DNA of 59,782 nt from Lyngbya sp. HA4199-MV5 (GCA_019359375.1 JAHHHL010000040.1:1-59782), one strand, 5' to 3'; positions 44,311 through 53,902 are shown, counted from the stretch's first letter. Notes: generated by a model from the sequence alone, not told the origin. Numbers and translations are program-made.

Positions 44311-45528
44311 TCACGTCACCAGCGTTTTAGTGATATTGCGGGGGCGATCGACATCCAGTCCGCGCTGTAGGGCAATTGAGTACGCCAGCAATTGTAAAGG
44401 GATGACGGTCAGAAACGGCGAAAGCAGTTCGTCGATCGCAGGCACGATCAGCGCATAGTCGAACACGACGCGATCGTCCTGTGTGGCAGCGTTGGTAATG
44501 CCAATCAAGGGTGCTCCATTTGACTTCGCTTTCTGAGCATTGGCAAGCATTGAGTCATAAACGGTGCCTTCAGGCGCGATCACGATGACGGGAACGGTTA
44601 CATCCAGCAGCGCGATCGGACCGTGCATAAATTCACCGCCTGCGTAACCTTCCGCATGAATGTAAGTCGTTTCTTTCAGCTTGAGTGCTCCTTCTAACGC
44701 GATCGCGTGATTGATACCTCGTCCCAGAACTATGCAACCACTCACTTCTGCAAAGGTTAGGCTTGTGGTCTGAATCGCTTCGTGTTGCTGTTTGAGCAAG
44801 ATTTCGATCTGGTCAGGCAGTGATCGAAGCGCATCAATCAGTGGCATCACTTGCTGGACTGACAGCGCACGACGACGAAGGGCAAACTCCAGCGCCAAGC
44901 AGAACAACACCACCAGTTGAGACAGAAAGGTCTTGGTGGCAGCAACGCCAATCTCTGCACCAGCCAACGTTGGAAGGGTGTAATCCACCGCTTTTGCCAA
45001 CGAACTTTCGGACTGGTTTGTAATGCCGATCAACCAGGATTGCGATGAGGCTTCTGACTGCGATCGCTTCTTCGCGACTGCAACCGCCGCTAACGTGTCC
45101 GCTGTTTCACCTGACTGAGTGACGGCGATCGTCAGCGTGTTTGCAATCAAGGGAAAGGGTGCAGAGACAAATTCAGATGCCGATCGCACCCTGGTAGGAA
45201 TGCCTACCAGTTGTTCTAGCCAATACTGCGCCACCAAACCCGCATGACGACTGGTGCCACATGCCACAATCTGAATCTCTGCCACCGTAGTGAATATCTG
45301 CTCTGGCAACGGCAGATTAAAGAGACTGGATGGCGCTGTACTATCCTGAACGCTCGCCCAATCAGGCTTGAGATACGCTGCCAAGCATCGACGCACCACC
45401 TCTGGCTGCTCGTAGATTTCCTTCAGCATGAAGTGAGCAAACCCTTGCCGATCGTGCGGATTAGCGTTTGGGATTGATTTGTGTGCGGTCAACGGAAACC
45501 CCCAACTACTCTCAGACAGCGCCATCAC
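44311..45528 (-). CDS. GlmS-like sugar-phosphate isomerase lacking the glutaminase domain
   Basis: 405 residues. Two SIS domains: IQIVACGTSRHAGLVAQYWL with TQSGETADTLAAV, and CIVLGRGINHAIALEGALKL with EGYAGGEFMHGPIALLD. The linker FMLKEIYEQPEVVRRC and the end LDVDRPRNITKTLVT are those of glucosamine-6-phosphate synthase (GlmS; residues about 240 to the C-terminus). The whole N-terminal glutamine amidotransferase domain, with its Cys1, is missing; the frame begins only about 33 residues before the linker. Possible roles: an ammonia-dependent synthase, a deaminase, or a related aldose-ketose isomerase. The next codon after the GTG start at 45528 is ATG. The natural GlmS gene is presumably elsewhere. 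Confidence 0.85.
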   Translation of the reverse strand: MMALSESSWGFPLTAHKSIPNANPHDRQGFAHFMLKEIYEQPEVVRRCLAAYLKPDWASVQDSTAPSSLFNLPLPEQIFTTVAEIQIVACGTSRHAGLVAQYWLEQLVGIPTRVRSASEFVSAPFPLIANTLTIAVTQSGETADTLAAVAVAKKRSQSEASSQSWLIGITNQSESSLAKAVDYTLPTLAGAEIGVAATKTFLSQLVVLFCLALEFALRRRALSVQQVMPLIDALRSLPDQIEILLKQQHEAIQTTSLTFAEVSGCIVLGRGINHAIALEGALKLKETTYIHAEGYAGGEFMHGPIALLDVTVPVIVIAPEGTVYDSMLANAQKAKSNGAPLIGITNAATQDDRVVFDYALIVPAIDELLSPFLTVIPLQLLAYSIALQRGLDVDRPRNITKTLVT

Positions 45529-45919
45529 TATATCGTAATGAGTTGGCAGACACGGAATCTGTCGCGATCAACTGTTCCAAAGCTGCAATCACAACGGTAA
45601 CAGTGGGCGCGATCGCTCATCTTATTGTAGAAGCGGCAATTTTTGTGGAAGTGGCGATCGTACCTGTTAATAAGGCTTGAAGGTCATTAATAAGGCTGCA
45701 ACAAAAAATCACTTAAAGTCTTGACTCTTACCCCTCACCTGAAGTTAAGATGCGAATAATGCGCTGCTTTCACCTAGACTCAGCTCTGAAACAGCGGACT
45801 CTTAGCGATGCATCTGATGATCATTTTATGCTAGGAGTCGCTTCTTATGGCTCAGTAGAGCTTTACCTGAGAAGCAAATACTTATCTATTTACCTCTTGT
45901 TAACTATGAGCTAGCTGAT
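45529..45919. other. Spacer between the divergent isomerase and acyltransferase genes
   Basis: 391 bases. It has one HIP1-type GCGATCG near 45610, a direct repeat TTAATAAGGCT at about 45668 and 45684, and presumably two divergent promoters. A short open frame at 45468-45680 overlaps the isomerase gene on the other strand and is not convincing. Nothing else seen. Confidence 0.5.
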
Positions 45920-47113
45920 ATGGAGTCTTCATCAGTTTCAGACAACTCTTATCAAAAAAGTGGTGCCGATCATCTCGCTAAGAAGTTGCAAAAGTTTGAA
46001 GGATTTGACTTTTTGCGCGCTATCTTTTCGCTTGCGATCGTCGCGTACAAAACGAAGGTTTTTAATATCCCAAAACTGTTGGCTCCAAGCGGCTTCACTA
46101 TGGGGTTTAGTGATTATGTTCTGAGTGGTTTAGTCGGAGCACTTGCAGTACCAGTTTTTCTGCAAATTTCACTTTTCATTTTTTATGCAAAGAGCAAAGA
46201 TTTAACGCTTGGCTATTTTTTGCAGAAGCGACTTCCAAGACTGCTATCACTTTACCTTTTTTGGGTCATCTCAATTACTATATTTGACATTCTATTCGTA
46301 GATGGAATGACTGCGTTAAGCGAAGCTACCTCATCAGTTAAGAGCTTCATTCTATTTATTGTCAGCGGGAACAGTACACCATATTTTTTCTTCTTTTCTC
46401 TGCTTTTCATCACTATAGTTGCTGAAGGCTTAGTCTTACTGCTTGGGAAGCTGAAGAAGTCATCACAGAAAAGAGTCATTACTTATTGGCTACTTATAGG
46501 TGCTGCCATTTTAGTCTTTGCGTCTTCTACCCTTGAGCCGATCCTTCAGTACACAGGGATTCAGTCATCTTTCTTAAACAACCTCAATAGCCTCACTGGT
46601 TGGGACTACAATCCCCTCAATTTCTTACCCTATGTTTTTACAGCAGCTATCACTGCACAAGAGTACAGCGAAGGAAAACTAGAAGGGGCAACTAAATTTC
46701 TAAGACGCAAGCTATATCTACTGCTTGGTTTGACCCTATTCTTTTTTATTCTAGAATGGGTTTTAACAAGTAACCGTCTTCTCATCCAAGTCGATCAAGC
46801 ACCGCTAGATCACTATATGAGGCTCTCTCTTGTCTTTGGTTCCTGGCTGCTTCTTTATCTGGCTTTATTAGTAAAAGTCACTGCTCCTAGCAGCATCAGA
46901 TTTCTTTCGGATTGCTCTTTAGGGATCTATGGCTTCCATGTTTTCTTCACATTCAAAAAGCCGCTCCCTCTGAGTAGCCTTCCTGTTTTTGGCAATTTCT
47001 TTCAGGTCTTTCCAGTTTTGCAAAGCTTGACTGCTTTTTTCGTAACCTTATTTGGTTCGATTGCTCTAACGCTCCTCTTTAAGAAAATCAAAATCTTAAA
47101 CAAATTTGTTTAA
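45920..47113 (+). CDS. Acyltransferase 3 family membrane protein (OafA-like)
   Basis: 397 residues, about ten membrane segments. The start of the fold, FEGFDFLRAIFSLAIVAYKT, matches the acyltransferase-3 family, although the usual catalytic-type histidine in the first helix (R...I..V...H) is replaced by K (AYKT). The end (CSLGIYGFHVFFTF) is also typical. These proteins O-acylate (mostly acetylate) sugars of exopolysaccharide, lipopolysaccharide or antibiotics, using acetyl-CoA at the membrane. The AT content is higher than in neighbouring genes, suggesting transfer. An extracytoplasmic esterase gene follows. Confidence 0.75.
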   Translation: MESSSVSDNSYQKSGADHLAKKLQKFEGFDFLRAIFSLAIVAYKTKVFNIPKLLAPSGFTMGFSDYVLSGLVGALAVPVFLQISLFIFYAKSKDLTLGYFLQKRLPRLLSLYLFWVISITIFDILFVDGMTALSEATSSVKSFILFIVSGNSTPYFFFFSLLFITIVAEGLVLLLGKLKKSSQKRVITYWLLIGAAILVFASSTLEPILQYTGIQSSFLNNLNSLTGWDYNPLNFLPYVFTAAITAQEYSEGKLEGATKFLRRKLYLLLGLTLFFFILEWVLTSNRLLIQVDQAPLDHYMRLSLVFGSWLLLYLALLVKVTAPSSIRFLSDCSLGIYGFHVFFTFKKPLPLSSLPVFGNFFQVFPVLQSLTAFFVTLFGSIALTLLFKKIKILNKFV

Positions 47114-47180
47114 AGGCAAGGTTGACTGGTGCATCCTACGCTCATTTTGTTTTAGTAGTATCTAAGCACATCCAAGCGTA

Positions 47181-48149
47181 ATGAAACTCAAGAAGCTATC
47201 TGCCGTCGCTCTATATGCCGTCACTATTGTTGGTGTCTTTACCGTTGGTGGAATGTCAGGCATTTTCTTAGAAAAAGCCTATGGTGTTAAGAATATTCTC
47301 AAGGCGATCGGATTGAACTATCGGACGAGTTTTCCGGTACAGGCACAAGGGGAAAACGAGAGCAATATTCCCGAAGCGTATCAAGGTAAATTACAGTTGT
47401 TTATCCTTGCTGGTCAGTCAAATATGTCTGGCATGGGGGCTATTCCACCTTCAGGAATGAGCGTCAATCCTAAGATCTATGTCTTTGGTAATGATTATCA
47501 TTGGAAGCTAGCAAAAGAGCCTGTGGATGATCCGACTAATCAAGTTGATCTAGTGTCTAAAGATGAACCGGGAGGTTTCGGTCCGGCAGTATCTTTTGCC
47601 AGTGCTCTTGTCCAAAACCACCCTGACATGGTGGTGGGGCTAATACCTTGTGCTAAAGGCGGTTCTTTAATTCACGAGTGGCAGCGAAACTTAAATGACA
47701 GTACACTTTATGGATCTTGCCTTAAACGAGTGCGTGCTGCTTCAGTGATGGGAAATGTTTCTGGGCTGCTTTATTTTCAGGGAGAAATTGATGCCATAGA
47801 TCCTAAAGAGCATCCAACTAGAGTCTTTTTACCACATCAATGGGCGGATAAATTTACGAGTCTTATCAGGGATTGGCGAAGCGATCTCAAGCTACCAACT
47901 TTGCCTGTTGTTTTTGCACAAATTGGCACGAATACACAACCCGATCGATTTAAAAATTGGGCGATCGTTAAAGAACAACAACGCCAGGTCAAGCTGCCAT
48001 TCTCTGTCATGACAACAACGGATGATTTAGCGTTGAAAGATTACGTGCATTTCACGACTGAAAGTTACCAAATCCTTGGTCAGCGCTTTGCTGAAGCTTA
48101 TTTAAACCTGCGCTCAGAGATGAGTAAAAAGGAACAGAAAAACAAGTAA
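47181..48149 (+). CDS. Secreted SGNH-type acetylesterase (SASA / CE6-like)
   Basis: 322 residues. An N-terminal membrane anchor or signal (ALYAVTIVGVFTVGGMSGIF), then the catalytic domain: LQLFILAGQSNMSGMGAI with nucleophile serine in GQSNM, GGFGPAVSFASAL, LIPCAKGGSLIHEWQR, LLYFQGEIDAID and the catalytic Asp-x-x-His in DYVHFTTES. This is the sialate-O-acetylesterase/xylan-acetylesterase group, which removes O-acetyl groups from sugars. It is 67 bases from the acyltransferase, so the two would add and remove acetyl groups on the same surface sugar. Confidence 0.82.
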   Translation: MKLKKLSAVALYAVTIVGVFTVGGMSGIFLEKAYGVKNILKAIGLNYRTSFPVQAQGENESNIPEAYQGKLQLFILAGQSNMSGMGAIPPSGMSVNPKIYVFGNDYHWKLAKEPVDDPTNQVDLVSKDEPGGFGPAVSFASALVQNHPDMVVGLIPCAKGGSLIHEWQRNLNDSTLYGSCLKRVRAASVMGNVSGLLYFQGEIDAIDPKEHPTRVFLPHQWADKFTSLIRDWRSDLKLPTLPVVFAQIGTNTQPDRFKNWAIVKEQQRQVKLPFSVMTTTDDLALKDYVHFTTESYQILGQRFAEAYLNLRSEMSKKEQKNK

Positions 48150-48196
48150 ATTTAGCGATCGCGCCTCACTTCTGAGCAAGAACGCGATCGTAGATG

Positions 48197-48784
48197 TTAC
48201 AGTTTTCCTGCAAGTATTTGAGTTGCTGTTAACCGTAACGCTGGAAAGGTCAGAGATTGAATTACAGCGTCTCCTACAAAAACAGACTCATCATAGCGAC
48301 CTTCGTTTAGCTGACAGATTGTGACCTTTTCTTCTAACGGGTCAACAATCCAGTACTCAAGAATTTCTAAAACGCTGTATTCGCTGTACTTCGCGCGGTA
48401 GTCCGCTGATTTTGTAGATTCGCTCACAACCTCTACAACCAGGAATGGGGGTGGCTCGTTGAGGTTAATTACGGCTTCACAGTTTGCCATTTCGTCCCAC
48501 TGCGCGATCGATAGCACAGTGACATCAGGAATGCGTGACGTATCCCATCGTCCACCACGAGGAGAGCGCACGCCAATGCGCATGTCCTTCGCTGTCCACG
48601 GCAATCCGGTTCGGCTAATTTCACCCTTAAATTGGTCGTTGAGAAACTCTGTAATCGCTCCGTGCTTCCCCGTTCCTAAACTCATTGGGCGCAGTTCCCC
48701 ATCCACAAGTTCATAACGAGTATCCGTACCATCGTCATAGGAGAGGTATGCCTCAAAGGTGAGTTTTTGGATCGCGGTTGTCAT
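48197..48784 (-). CDS. Uma2 family protein (DUF820, PD-(D/E)XK fold)
   Basis: 195 residues with the full Uma2 pattern: [74 protein letters not shown] and [14 protein letters not shown]. The PD..V and VEVVS segments carry the D and E...K of the nuclease-like fold. Greatly expanded in cyanobacteria, with no firmly known role. Single gene. Confidence 0.9.
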   Translation of the reverse strand: MTTAIQKLTFEAYLSYDDGTDTRYELVDGELRPMSLGTGKHGAITEFLNDQFKGEISRTGLPWTAKDMRIGVRSPRGGRWDTSRIPDVTVLSIAQWDEMANCEAVINLNEPPPFLVVEVVSESTKSADYRAKYSEYSVLEILEYWIVDPLEEKVTICQLNEGRYDESVFVGDAVIQSLTFPALRLTATQILAGKL

Positions 48785-48887
48785 TGCAGTAGCCCAGTCA
48801 TTTCAACCATGCTCCAGTTTGCGAATGAACCGAAGTGTCCTCATTTTAGTGCGACCGCTGCTTGGAGCGGCGATCGCACCCGTCTCT

Positions 48888-50078
48888 TTAAACCCTCGCT
48901 GCGTCCGCAAAGCGGATTTTGAGGTAGTCATTTTCCATTTTTGCTCCAGCAGGTTCCAATGCGGCTAATGCCTGGGGTAGCACTAGATTGCGACGGTGGT
49001 TGCCAATGCGGATGTTGAGTTCATCACCGGATTTGCTCAGTTCAATCTGGTGCTTTTCAATGCCGGGTAGATAGACTTCAAGGCTGTACTGCTGTTTGTC
49101 TTGCACGACACGCAGCGTGGTTTCTTTGTAATAGACCTGTGCTGGGTCTTCGTTGTTGGGGTAGAGGGTGTCTTTGAGGCGATCGAGCGCTGCCAGTCCG
49201 CACATTTCCTCAGAATAGAGCGGCACTTCTTTGATTGGCAATGGCGAAAAGTTTGCGTGGATTTCCTGGCGATACTGCTGCTGTTGTTGCTTCCACCGCT
49301 GAAAGAAGGGATCAGAAACCGAATCAGGCAGGATGCGATTGGCAACCACCATATCCGTTGCTACGTTGTACAGGCTGAGATAGGCATGGGCGCGAAGCGA
49401 TTCTTTGATCACCATTTTTTCGGGATTCATGATCAAGCGCACCGAGGTTTGGGTGGCATCGGTCAGCACTTTTTCCAGCGCTTCGATTTGCTCGTAGAAC
49501 TCGTAGGGCGCATCCATCACTTCTTTGTCGGGGAGAGAGAAGCCCGCGATCGGTCGAAACAGTGGCTCTACCAGTGGACGCAACGCAACGGAAATGCCCT
49601 GAAACGGTTTGTAAAACTTCCGCATATACCAGCCGCCGACTTCTGGCAGGCTCAGCAGTCGCAGTGCCGTTCCCGTTGGTGCAGAGTCGATGATCAGCAC
49701 ATCGTATTCGCCTTCGTCGTAATGGCGCTTCATCCGCACCAAACCAAAGATCTCGTCCATGCCCGGGAGAATTGCCAGTTCTTCTGCCTGTACGCCTTCC
49801 ATGCCACGCGCCTGGAGGACTTGCGTAATGTAGCGCTTTACCGCACCCCAGTTGCCTTCCAGTTCTTTCAAAGCATCCAGTTCAGCACCCCACAGATTCG
49901 GACGGACGAGTTTGGGGTCGTGTCCCAGTTCCAGGTCAAAACTGTCCGCGAGAGAGTGAGCAGGGTCGGTACTGAGGACGAGAGTCCGATAGCCCAGTTC
50001 AGCACAACGTAGTCCAGTCGCCGCCGCAACGGAGGTTTTGCCTACGCCTCCCTTGCCCGTCATCAAAATTACGCGCAT
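48888..50078 (-). CDS. ArsA/Get3-like ATPase with Hsp20-like C-terminal domain
   Basis: 396 residues. Deviant Walker A KGGVGKT at 9-15, switch [28 protein letters not shown] (switch II), and a basic Q-rich hinge. The last about 90 residues ([20 protein letters not shown], then [18 protein letters not shown]) form an alpha-crystallin-like fold found at the end of cyanobacterial and plant-type homologues. Arsenite-efflux genes are absent here, so a role in tail-anchored-protein or other chaperone work is more likely than arsenic export. The start at 50078 overlaps no gene. Confidence 0.88.
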   Translation of the reverse strand: MRVILMTGKGGVGKTSVAAATGLRCAELGYRTLVLSTDPAHSLADSFDLELGHDPKLVRPNLWGAELDALKELEGNWGAVKRYITQVLQARGMEGVQAEELAILPGMDEIFGLVRMKRHYDEGEYDVLIIDSAPTGTALRLLSLPEVGGWYMRKFYKPFQGISVALRPLVEPLFRPIAGFSLPDKEVMDAPYEFYEQIEALEKVLTDATQTSVRLIMNPEKMVIKESLRAHAYLSLYNVATDMVVANRILPDSVSDPFFQRWKQQQQQYRQEIHANFSPLPIKEVPLYSEEMCGLAALDRLKDTLYPNNEDPAQVYYKETTLRVVQDKQQYSLEVYLPGIEKHQIELSKSGDELNIRIGNHRRNLVLPQALAALEPAGAKMENDYLKIRFADAARV

Positions 50079-50120
50079 GGCGATCGAACCTTTACTGAGA
50101 ATTGTTTACATTCTTTTACT

Positions 50121-50507
50121 TTATCGACTTTTGGGCAGAAAGTGCTGCTTCAATACATCCAGGCGCGAACAATGCCAGTAATCGATGTGAGAAGCAATCA
50201 ACCCGTCAGCGTTGAGCGTAAGTTCGCTCCAGCCAGGAATATGAATGCGTGGCTGCCAGGGGAGCGGTGTATTCCAACTCAACGTCCAGTCAGTGCGAAT
50301 CGTGTCGCCCGTTTGCTCGATCTTGTGCAGATCCATTTTGCAGTGACGAAACCAGGTTTTGATAAAGGCGATCGTCGTTTGGTAGCGATCGACCCCCCGA
50401 AACTCACTCGTCGGGTCTTTAAAGTACACATCCTTTGCGTAGATGCTATAGGTCTGATCGTCTGGAAAGCTCTGATAGTCGGCTTTGAGAATCTGGATGA
50501 TAGTCAT
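50121..50507 (-). CDS. DUF2358 family protein (NTF2-like)
   Basis: 128 residues: MTIIQILKADYQSFPDDQTY, YAKDVYFKDPTSEFRGVDRY and a W-rich second half (WTLSWNTPLPWQPRIHIPGW) ending in DYWHCSRLDVLKQHF. Matches DUF2358, a cyanobacterial/plant group with an NTF2/SnoaL-like cone fold. No catalytic role known. It lies 42 bases upstream of the ArsA-like gene on the same strand, so the two are probably co-transcribed. Confidence 0.85.
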   Translation of the reverse strand: MTIIQILKADYQSFPDDQTYSIYAKDVYFKDPTSEFRGVDRYQTTIAFIKTWFRHCKMDLHKIEQTGDTIRTDWTLSWNTPLPWQPRIHIPGWSELTLNADGLIASHIDYWHCSRLDVLKQHFLPKSR

Positions 50508-50586
50508 AGCGTGAATCTTTGAAATGAACCGTCGAGACGCAGAGTTTCTAGAGACAATTCTCCGCGTTCTTTGCGCCTCTGCGGTG

Positions 50587-50964
50587 TCACTCGTCGTAGC
50601 GCATCAGCTTGCGATAAAACGCTTGCGAAAAGTCTGCGAGGTGGGCGCGTTTGAAGTTGAGGATGACATCAATGAGAAAGTCAATGAACTCAAAGTTCGC
50701 CATCATGAGTTCATAGCTGAGGTCGGCGTTGCCGTCAAACTGAATGCGGCAGCGCGTCAGGTCAGCAGGTAAGGTTGACACACTCCACGTCGCAATGAAG
50801 GGAATGCTCTCGCCACCTTCAATCTTACGCTGACCTTCTAGCGCTCCTTTTTGATAGAGGCTAATTGCCAGGGGCAGGTGCGATCGCTTGGCTGCCTGTG
50901 GATAGTAGGGCACATAAACGCCTACATGCTGGTTAGCGGCGGGTTGAAGTTTGTCGATGGACAT
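50587..50964 (-). CDS. Conserved cyanobacterial hypothetical protein
   Basis: Start chosen at 50964 (MSIDKLQPAANQHVGVYVPY), with AGGAAG about 10 bases upstream; the frame opens earlier but with low-quality residues. 125 residues. A beta-rich start (SLYQKGALEGQRKIEGGESI), then two helices YELMMANFEFIDFLIDVILN and AHLADFSQAFYRKLM. No membrane segment or signal. I do not recognise a named family. First gene of a minus-strand group that includes DUF2358 and the ArsA-like ATPase. Confidence 0.65.
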   Translation of the reverse strand: MSIDKLQPAANQHVGVYVPYYPQAAKRSHLPLAISLYQKGALEGQRKIEGGESIPFIATWSVSTLPADLTRCRIQFDGNADLSYELMMANFEFIDFLIDVILNFKRAHLADFSQAFYRKLMRYDE

Positions 50965-51510
50965 GCTCAGTCTTCCTAAAGTGCTGTCAAGTTGGAAGGG
51001 CGTTAAGATACACCTGCGTGCGGTACGGCAACCCTTTGCCAGTGTGCGGTGCGAAGAAGGTACGGCAGAGAAGACGCGACCCAACTGCCCGTGGTTTTAT
51101 TCAATCATCGATCGCGTTTGAGTGTACAACAATCCAAACGGACTGAAATCCAAACGGGCTGGCGCAACCACAGCATAGAATCGTGTCCGATAACATTCGG
51201 GGCGGGCTAGAACGCTTCATTCATCGAACAGACGAATTGTTTTAGCACGATCGCTCGCGTCTCGATAGTTCAGTATGCCCCAAAAAAAGCGGACAGTAAC
51301 CTGTTGGCAATCAAGGAACAACCCGTCTTGCCGCAGCTTATGACCAATCCCTTGAGATCCTTTCGTAAGTATGCTTTGGCGCTGATATGCCAGCAAACTG
51401 GGTCAGAGCCTGCAAGCGACTCTCCTGAAAATACTCTATAGTTAAGTGCTTGTCTTCCTTACCCGATCGACTTATTGTGATTTCAGCGGAGACTAAACGT
51501 TAAACATTTT
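50965..51510. other. Divergent spacer before the radical SAM gene
   Basis: 546 bases. A short direct repeat CCAAACGG occurs at about 51133-51155. Promoters for the two divergent gene groups are expected, but I see no clear box, RNA or repeat element. Part of it (50965-51084) is an open extension of the minus-strand gene that I judged non-coding. Confidence 0.45.
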
Positions 51511-52485
51511 ATGGCACCTCTGGTTGCAAATTATTACCTGACCTACCGATGTAACGCTCGGTGTCATTTCTGCGATATTTGGGCGCTAGAACCCAAACAA
51601 GAAGCAGATTTTGACACGATTCGTCATAATCTGGCAGACCTCAGACGACTTGGCGTAAAGTATGTTGACTTTACGGGCGGCGAACCCCTACTGCGAACCG
51701 ATGTGGCGCAAGTCTTTGCAGAGGCAAAGCGACAAGGGTTTGTGACGAGCATGACCACCAACACAATTCTTTACCCCAAGCGTGCCAAAGAAATGCAAGG
51801 GTTGGTTGATTTTCTGAACTTCTCGCTGGATGGTGCGGATGCTGAGACCCATGACCAATCGAGAGGAGTGAAGATTTTTGACACCCTGGTGGAGTCGGTC
51901 AAAATTGCTCACTCGTTGGGTGAAGCCCCGGTGCTAAACCATACGGTGACAGCTCAGAACTATCAGCGCATTGGTGAAGTTGCAGAGCTGGGTCAGCAGT
52001 TGGAAGCGCGGGTTTGGCTGAATCCAGCATTTACGGCACACAGCAATTACAACTCGAAGAAAAATCCCACACCGGAGTTGGTGACAGCGATCGAGGCAGC
52101 AGCGAAACAGTACAGTAATGTGGGCTATAACAAGGCCGCACTCGCCTTTATTGAGGCAGGTGGGAATGATACAAGCAAGCCTCGCTGTAAAGCGGTAGAT
52201 GCTGTGATTGCGATTTCACCCCACGACGAGCTGCTGTTACCCTGCTATCACTTTGCTCAGACGGGTTTGCCCATTAACGGACAGCTTTACGACCTGTACA
52301 AGCAGTCCGAGGTTGTGGAAGACTATCGGCAATCTCAAGGTAAGCTAGCCGTGTGTGAAGGCTGCACGGTTTGGTGTTATCTCATTCCGAGCTTCTTCAA
52401 AGGTTTAGACAAATATTGGTGGTTGAATCAAGTAACTTATGCCGGAGAGTTCCTGGCCCGAAAACGATTCCTACAGCGAGCTTGA
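51511..52485 (+). CDS. Radical SAM protein with C-terminal cysteine cluster
   Basis: 324 residues. The 4Fe-4S cluster motif C-x3-C-x2-C is seen in YRCNARCHFCDIW, followed by VDFTGGEPLL (SAM-binding GGE) and a TIM-barrel pattern (FLNFSLDGAD, AFTAHSNYNSKK). The C-terminal part has five or more cysteines (PRCKAVDAV, LLPCYHF, LAVCEGCTVWCYL) in a SPASM/twitch-like arrangement that could hold an auxiliary Fe-S cluster. It resembles the hopanoid/peptide-modifying groups only in general. The last 47 bases overlap a glucolipid glycosyltransferase, which suggests a lipid-related substrate. No precursor peptide gene is visible. Confidence 0.85.
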   Translation: MAPLVANYYLTYRCNARCHFCDIWALEPKQEADFDTIRHNLADLRRLGVKYVDFTGGEPLLRTDVAQVFAEAKRQGFVTSMTTNTILYPKRAKEMQGLVDFLNFSLDGADAETHDQSRGVKIFDTLVESVKIAHSLGEAPVLNHTVTAQNYQRIGEVAELGQQLEARVWLNPAFTAHSNYNSKKNPTPELVTAIEAAAKQYSNVGYNKAALAFIEAGGNDTSKPRCKAVDAVIAISPHDELLLPCYHFAQTGLPINGQLYDLYKQSEVVEDYRQSQGKLAVCEGCTVWCYLIPSFFKGLDKYWWLNQVTYAGEFLARKRFLQRA

Positions 52486-53902
52486 ACCCCTTCACTCGTT
52501 GCTAGGCGATCGCGCTGATCTGCCTGAAGCAGGTCGTGCATCTTATGAACCCGATCGCGGCGAAAACCGACGACGACGAGCAGCGGTGGCACTGATTTGC
52601 ATTTGGAGCGGCACGATCGCGCTCCATCTTGTGACGTGGGGCTACTGGGTTGTCGTTGGTTTAACCACGCTGATGAGCCTTCAAGCCGTCAGGATTTTGC
52701 TGGCACGTCCGCTAACTGTTCCTGCACCCTTATTAGATACGGAGGGCGATGTGTTCCCGTTGGTTTCGATTCTGGTCGCCGCGAAGAATGAAGAAGCCGT
52801 CATCACCCGCCTGGTCAAAACGCTGTGCGCGCTAGACTACCCAACTCATTGCTATGAGCTTTGGGTCATCGACGACAACAGTACGGATCAAACCCCTATA
52901 CTGCTGAAGCAACTGGCGCAACAGTATGAGCAACTGAAGGTCTTTTATCGTTCAGCCAACGCGAGTGGTGGCAAATCGGGTGCGTTAAACCAGGTCTTGC
53001 CGTTAACGAAGGGAGAGATTATTGCTGTCTTTGATGCTGATGCTCAGGTTTCGCCAGACATGCTGCTGCGGGTGTTACCGCTCTTTAAGCGCGAAGAATT
53101 AGGGGCTGTACAGGTTCGCAAAGCGGTGTCTAATGGCTCCGAAAACGGCTGGACACGCGGTCAGGTCGCTGAAATGGCGCTAGATTCGTTTTATCAGCGA
53201 CAGCGCATTGCAGTTGGAGGCATGGGTGAACTGCGTGGCAATGGTCAATTTGTTCGTCGAGAAGCGCTGGAACAATGCGGCGGCTGGAATGAGGCGACCA
53301 TTACCGATGACCTAGATCTCACGTTTCGACTGCATCTCGATCAGTGGGATGTTGATTTCATGGCGGTGCCAGCCGTGGAAGAAGAGGGAGTCACGCAGGC
53401 GATCGCGCTCTGGCATCAGCGGAGCCGTTGGGCCGAGGGTGGCTACCAGCGCTACCTGGACTATTGGCAACCGATTCTACGCAACCGTATGGGCACCCGC
53501 AAAACGATCGACCTCGTTATGTTCTGGGTGATTCAGTACTTGCTGCCCACCGCGATCGTGCCCGATTTGTTGATGTCTCTTTGGCGTAGCCGTCCGTTGC
53601 TGGTGAGTCCACTGACGACGCTCACCCTGGCGCTATCGGTGTTTGGGACTGTTGCGGGTCTACGGCAGATCCGATCGCAGACGGCAAAACCGTCACACCT
53701 GTCGCCCAACGAGACGCTGCCATCCAAGCGAAGAGCGCTGAGTAAGCAGCTCATTTCATCTTTACGACTGCTGTTTCACACGCTCTTTGGCACACTGTAC
53801 ATGTTCCACTGGTTACCAGTAGTGGCAATAACCACAATGCGCCTCTCGATTCGACCTAAGCGCTTAAAGTGGGTGAAGACGATTCATCAGGGGGAGGGAT
53901 GA
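52439..53902 (+). CDS. Beta-monoglucosyldiacylglycerol synthase (GT2, Sll1377-like)
   Basis: Family 2 glycosyltransferase that makes monoglucosyldiacylglycerol from UDP-glucose and diacylglycerol, the first step of cyanobacterial galactolipid synthesis. 487 residues. Membrane helices LICIWSGTIALHLVTWGYWV and VGLTTLMSLQAVRILL, then VSILVAAKNEEAVITRLV, DDNSTDQTP, GGKSGALNQVLPLT, VFDADAQVS, GELRGNGQFVRREAL, TDDLDLTFRL, WHQRSRWAEGGYQRYLDYW (Q/RxxRW) and three C-terminal helices. Strong match to remembered Sll1377 sequence blocks. The start at 52439 overlaps the radical SAM gene by 47 bases; the first about 45 residues are an extra soluble leader, so a later start is possible. Confidence 0.88.
   Translation: MPESSWPENDSYSELEPLHSLLGDRADLPEAGRASYEPDRGENRRRRAAVALICIWSGTIALHLVTWGYWVVVGLTTLMSLQAVRILLARPLTVPAPLLDTEGDVFPLVSILVAAKNEEAVITRLVKTLCALDYPTHCYELWVIDDNSTDQTPILLKQLAQQYEQLKVFYRSANASGGKSGALNQVLPLTKGEIIAVFDADAQVSPDMLLRVLPLFKREELGAVQVRKAVSNGSENGWTRGQVAEMALDSFYQRQRIAVGGMGELRGNGQFVRREALEQCGGWNEATITDDLDLTFRLHLDQWDVDFMAVPAVEEEGVTQAIALWHQRSRWAEGGYQRYLDYWQPILRNRMGTRKTIDLVMFWVIQYLLPTAIVPDLLMSLWRSRPLLVSPLTTLTLALSVFGTVAGLRQIRSQTAKPSHLSPNETLPSKRRALSKQLISSLRLLFHTLFGTLYMFHWLPVVAITTMRLSIRPKRLKWVKTIHQGEG

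Noticed and set aside
49101-50012. A 303-residue plus-strand frame opposite the ArsA-like gene.
   Set aside because: Shadow of a strongly conserved coding frame; composition (F, H, Q rich) is that of an antisense reading.
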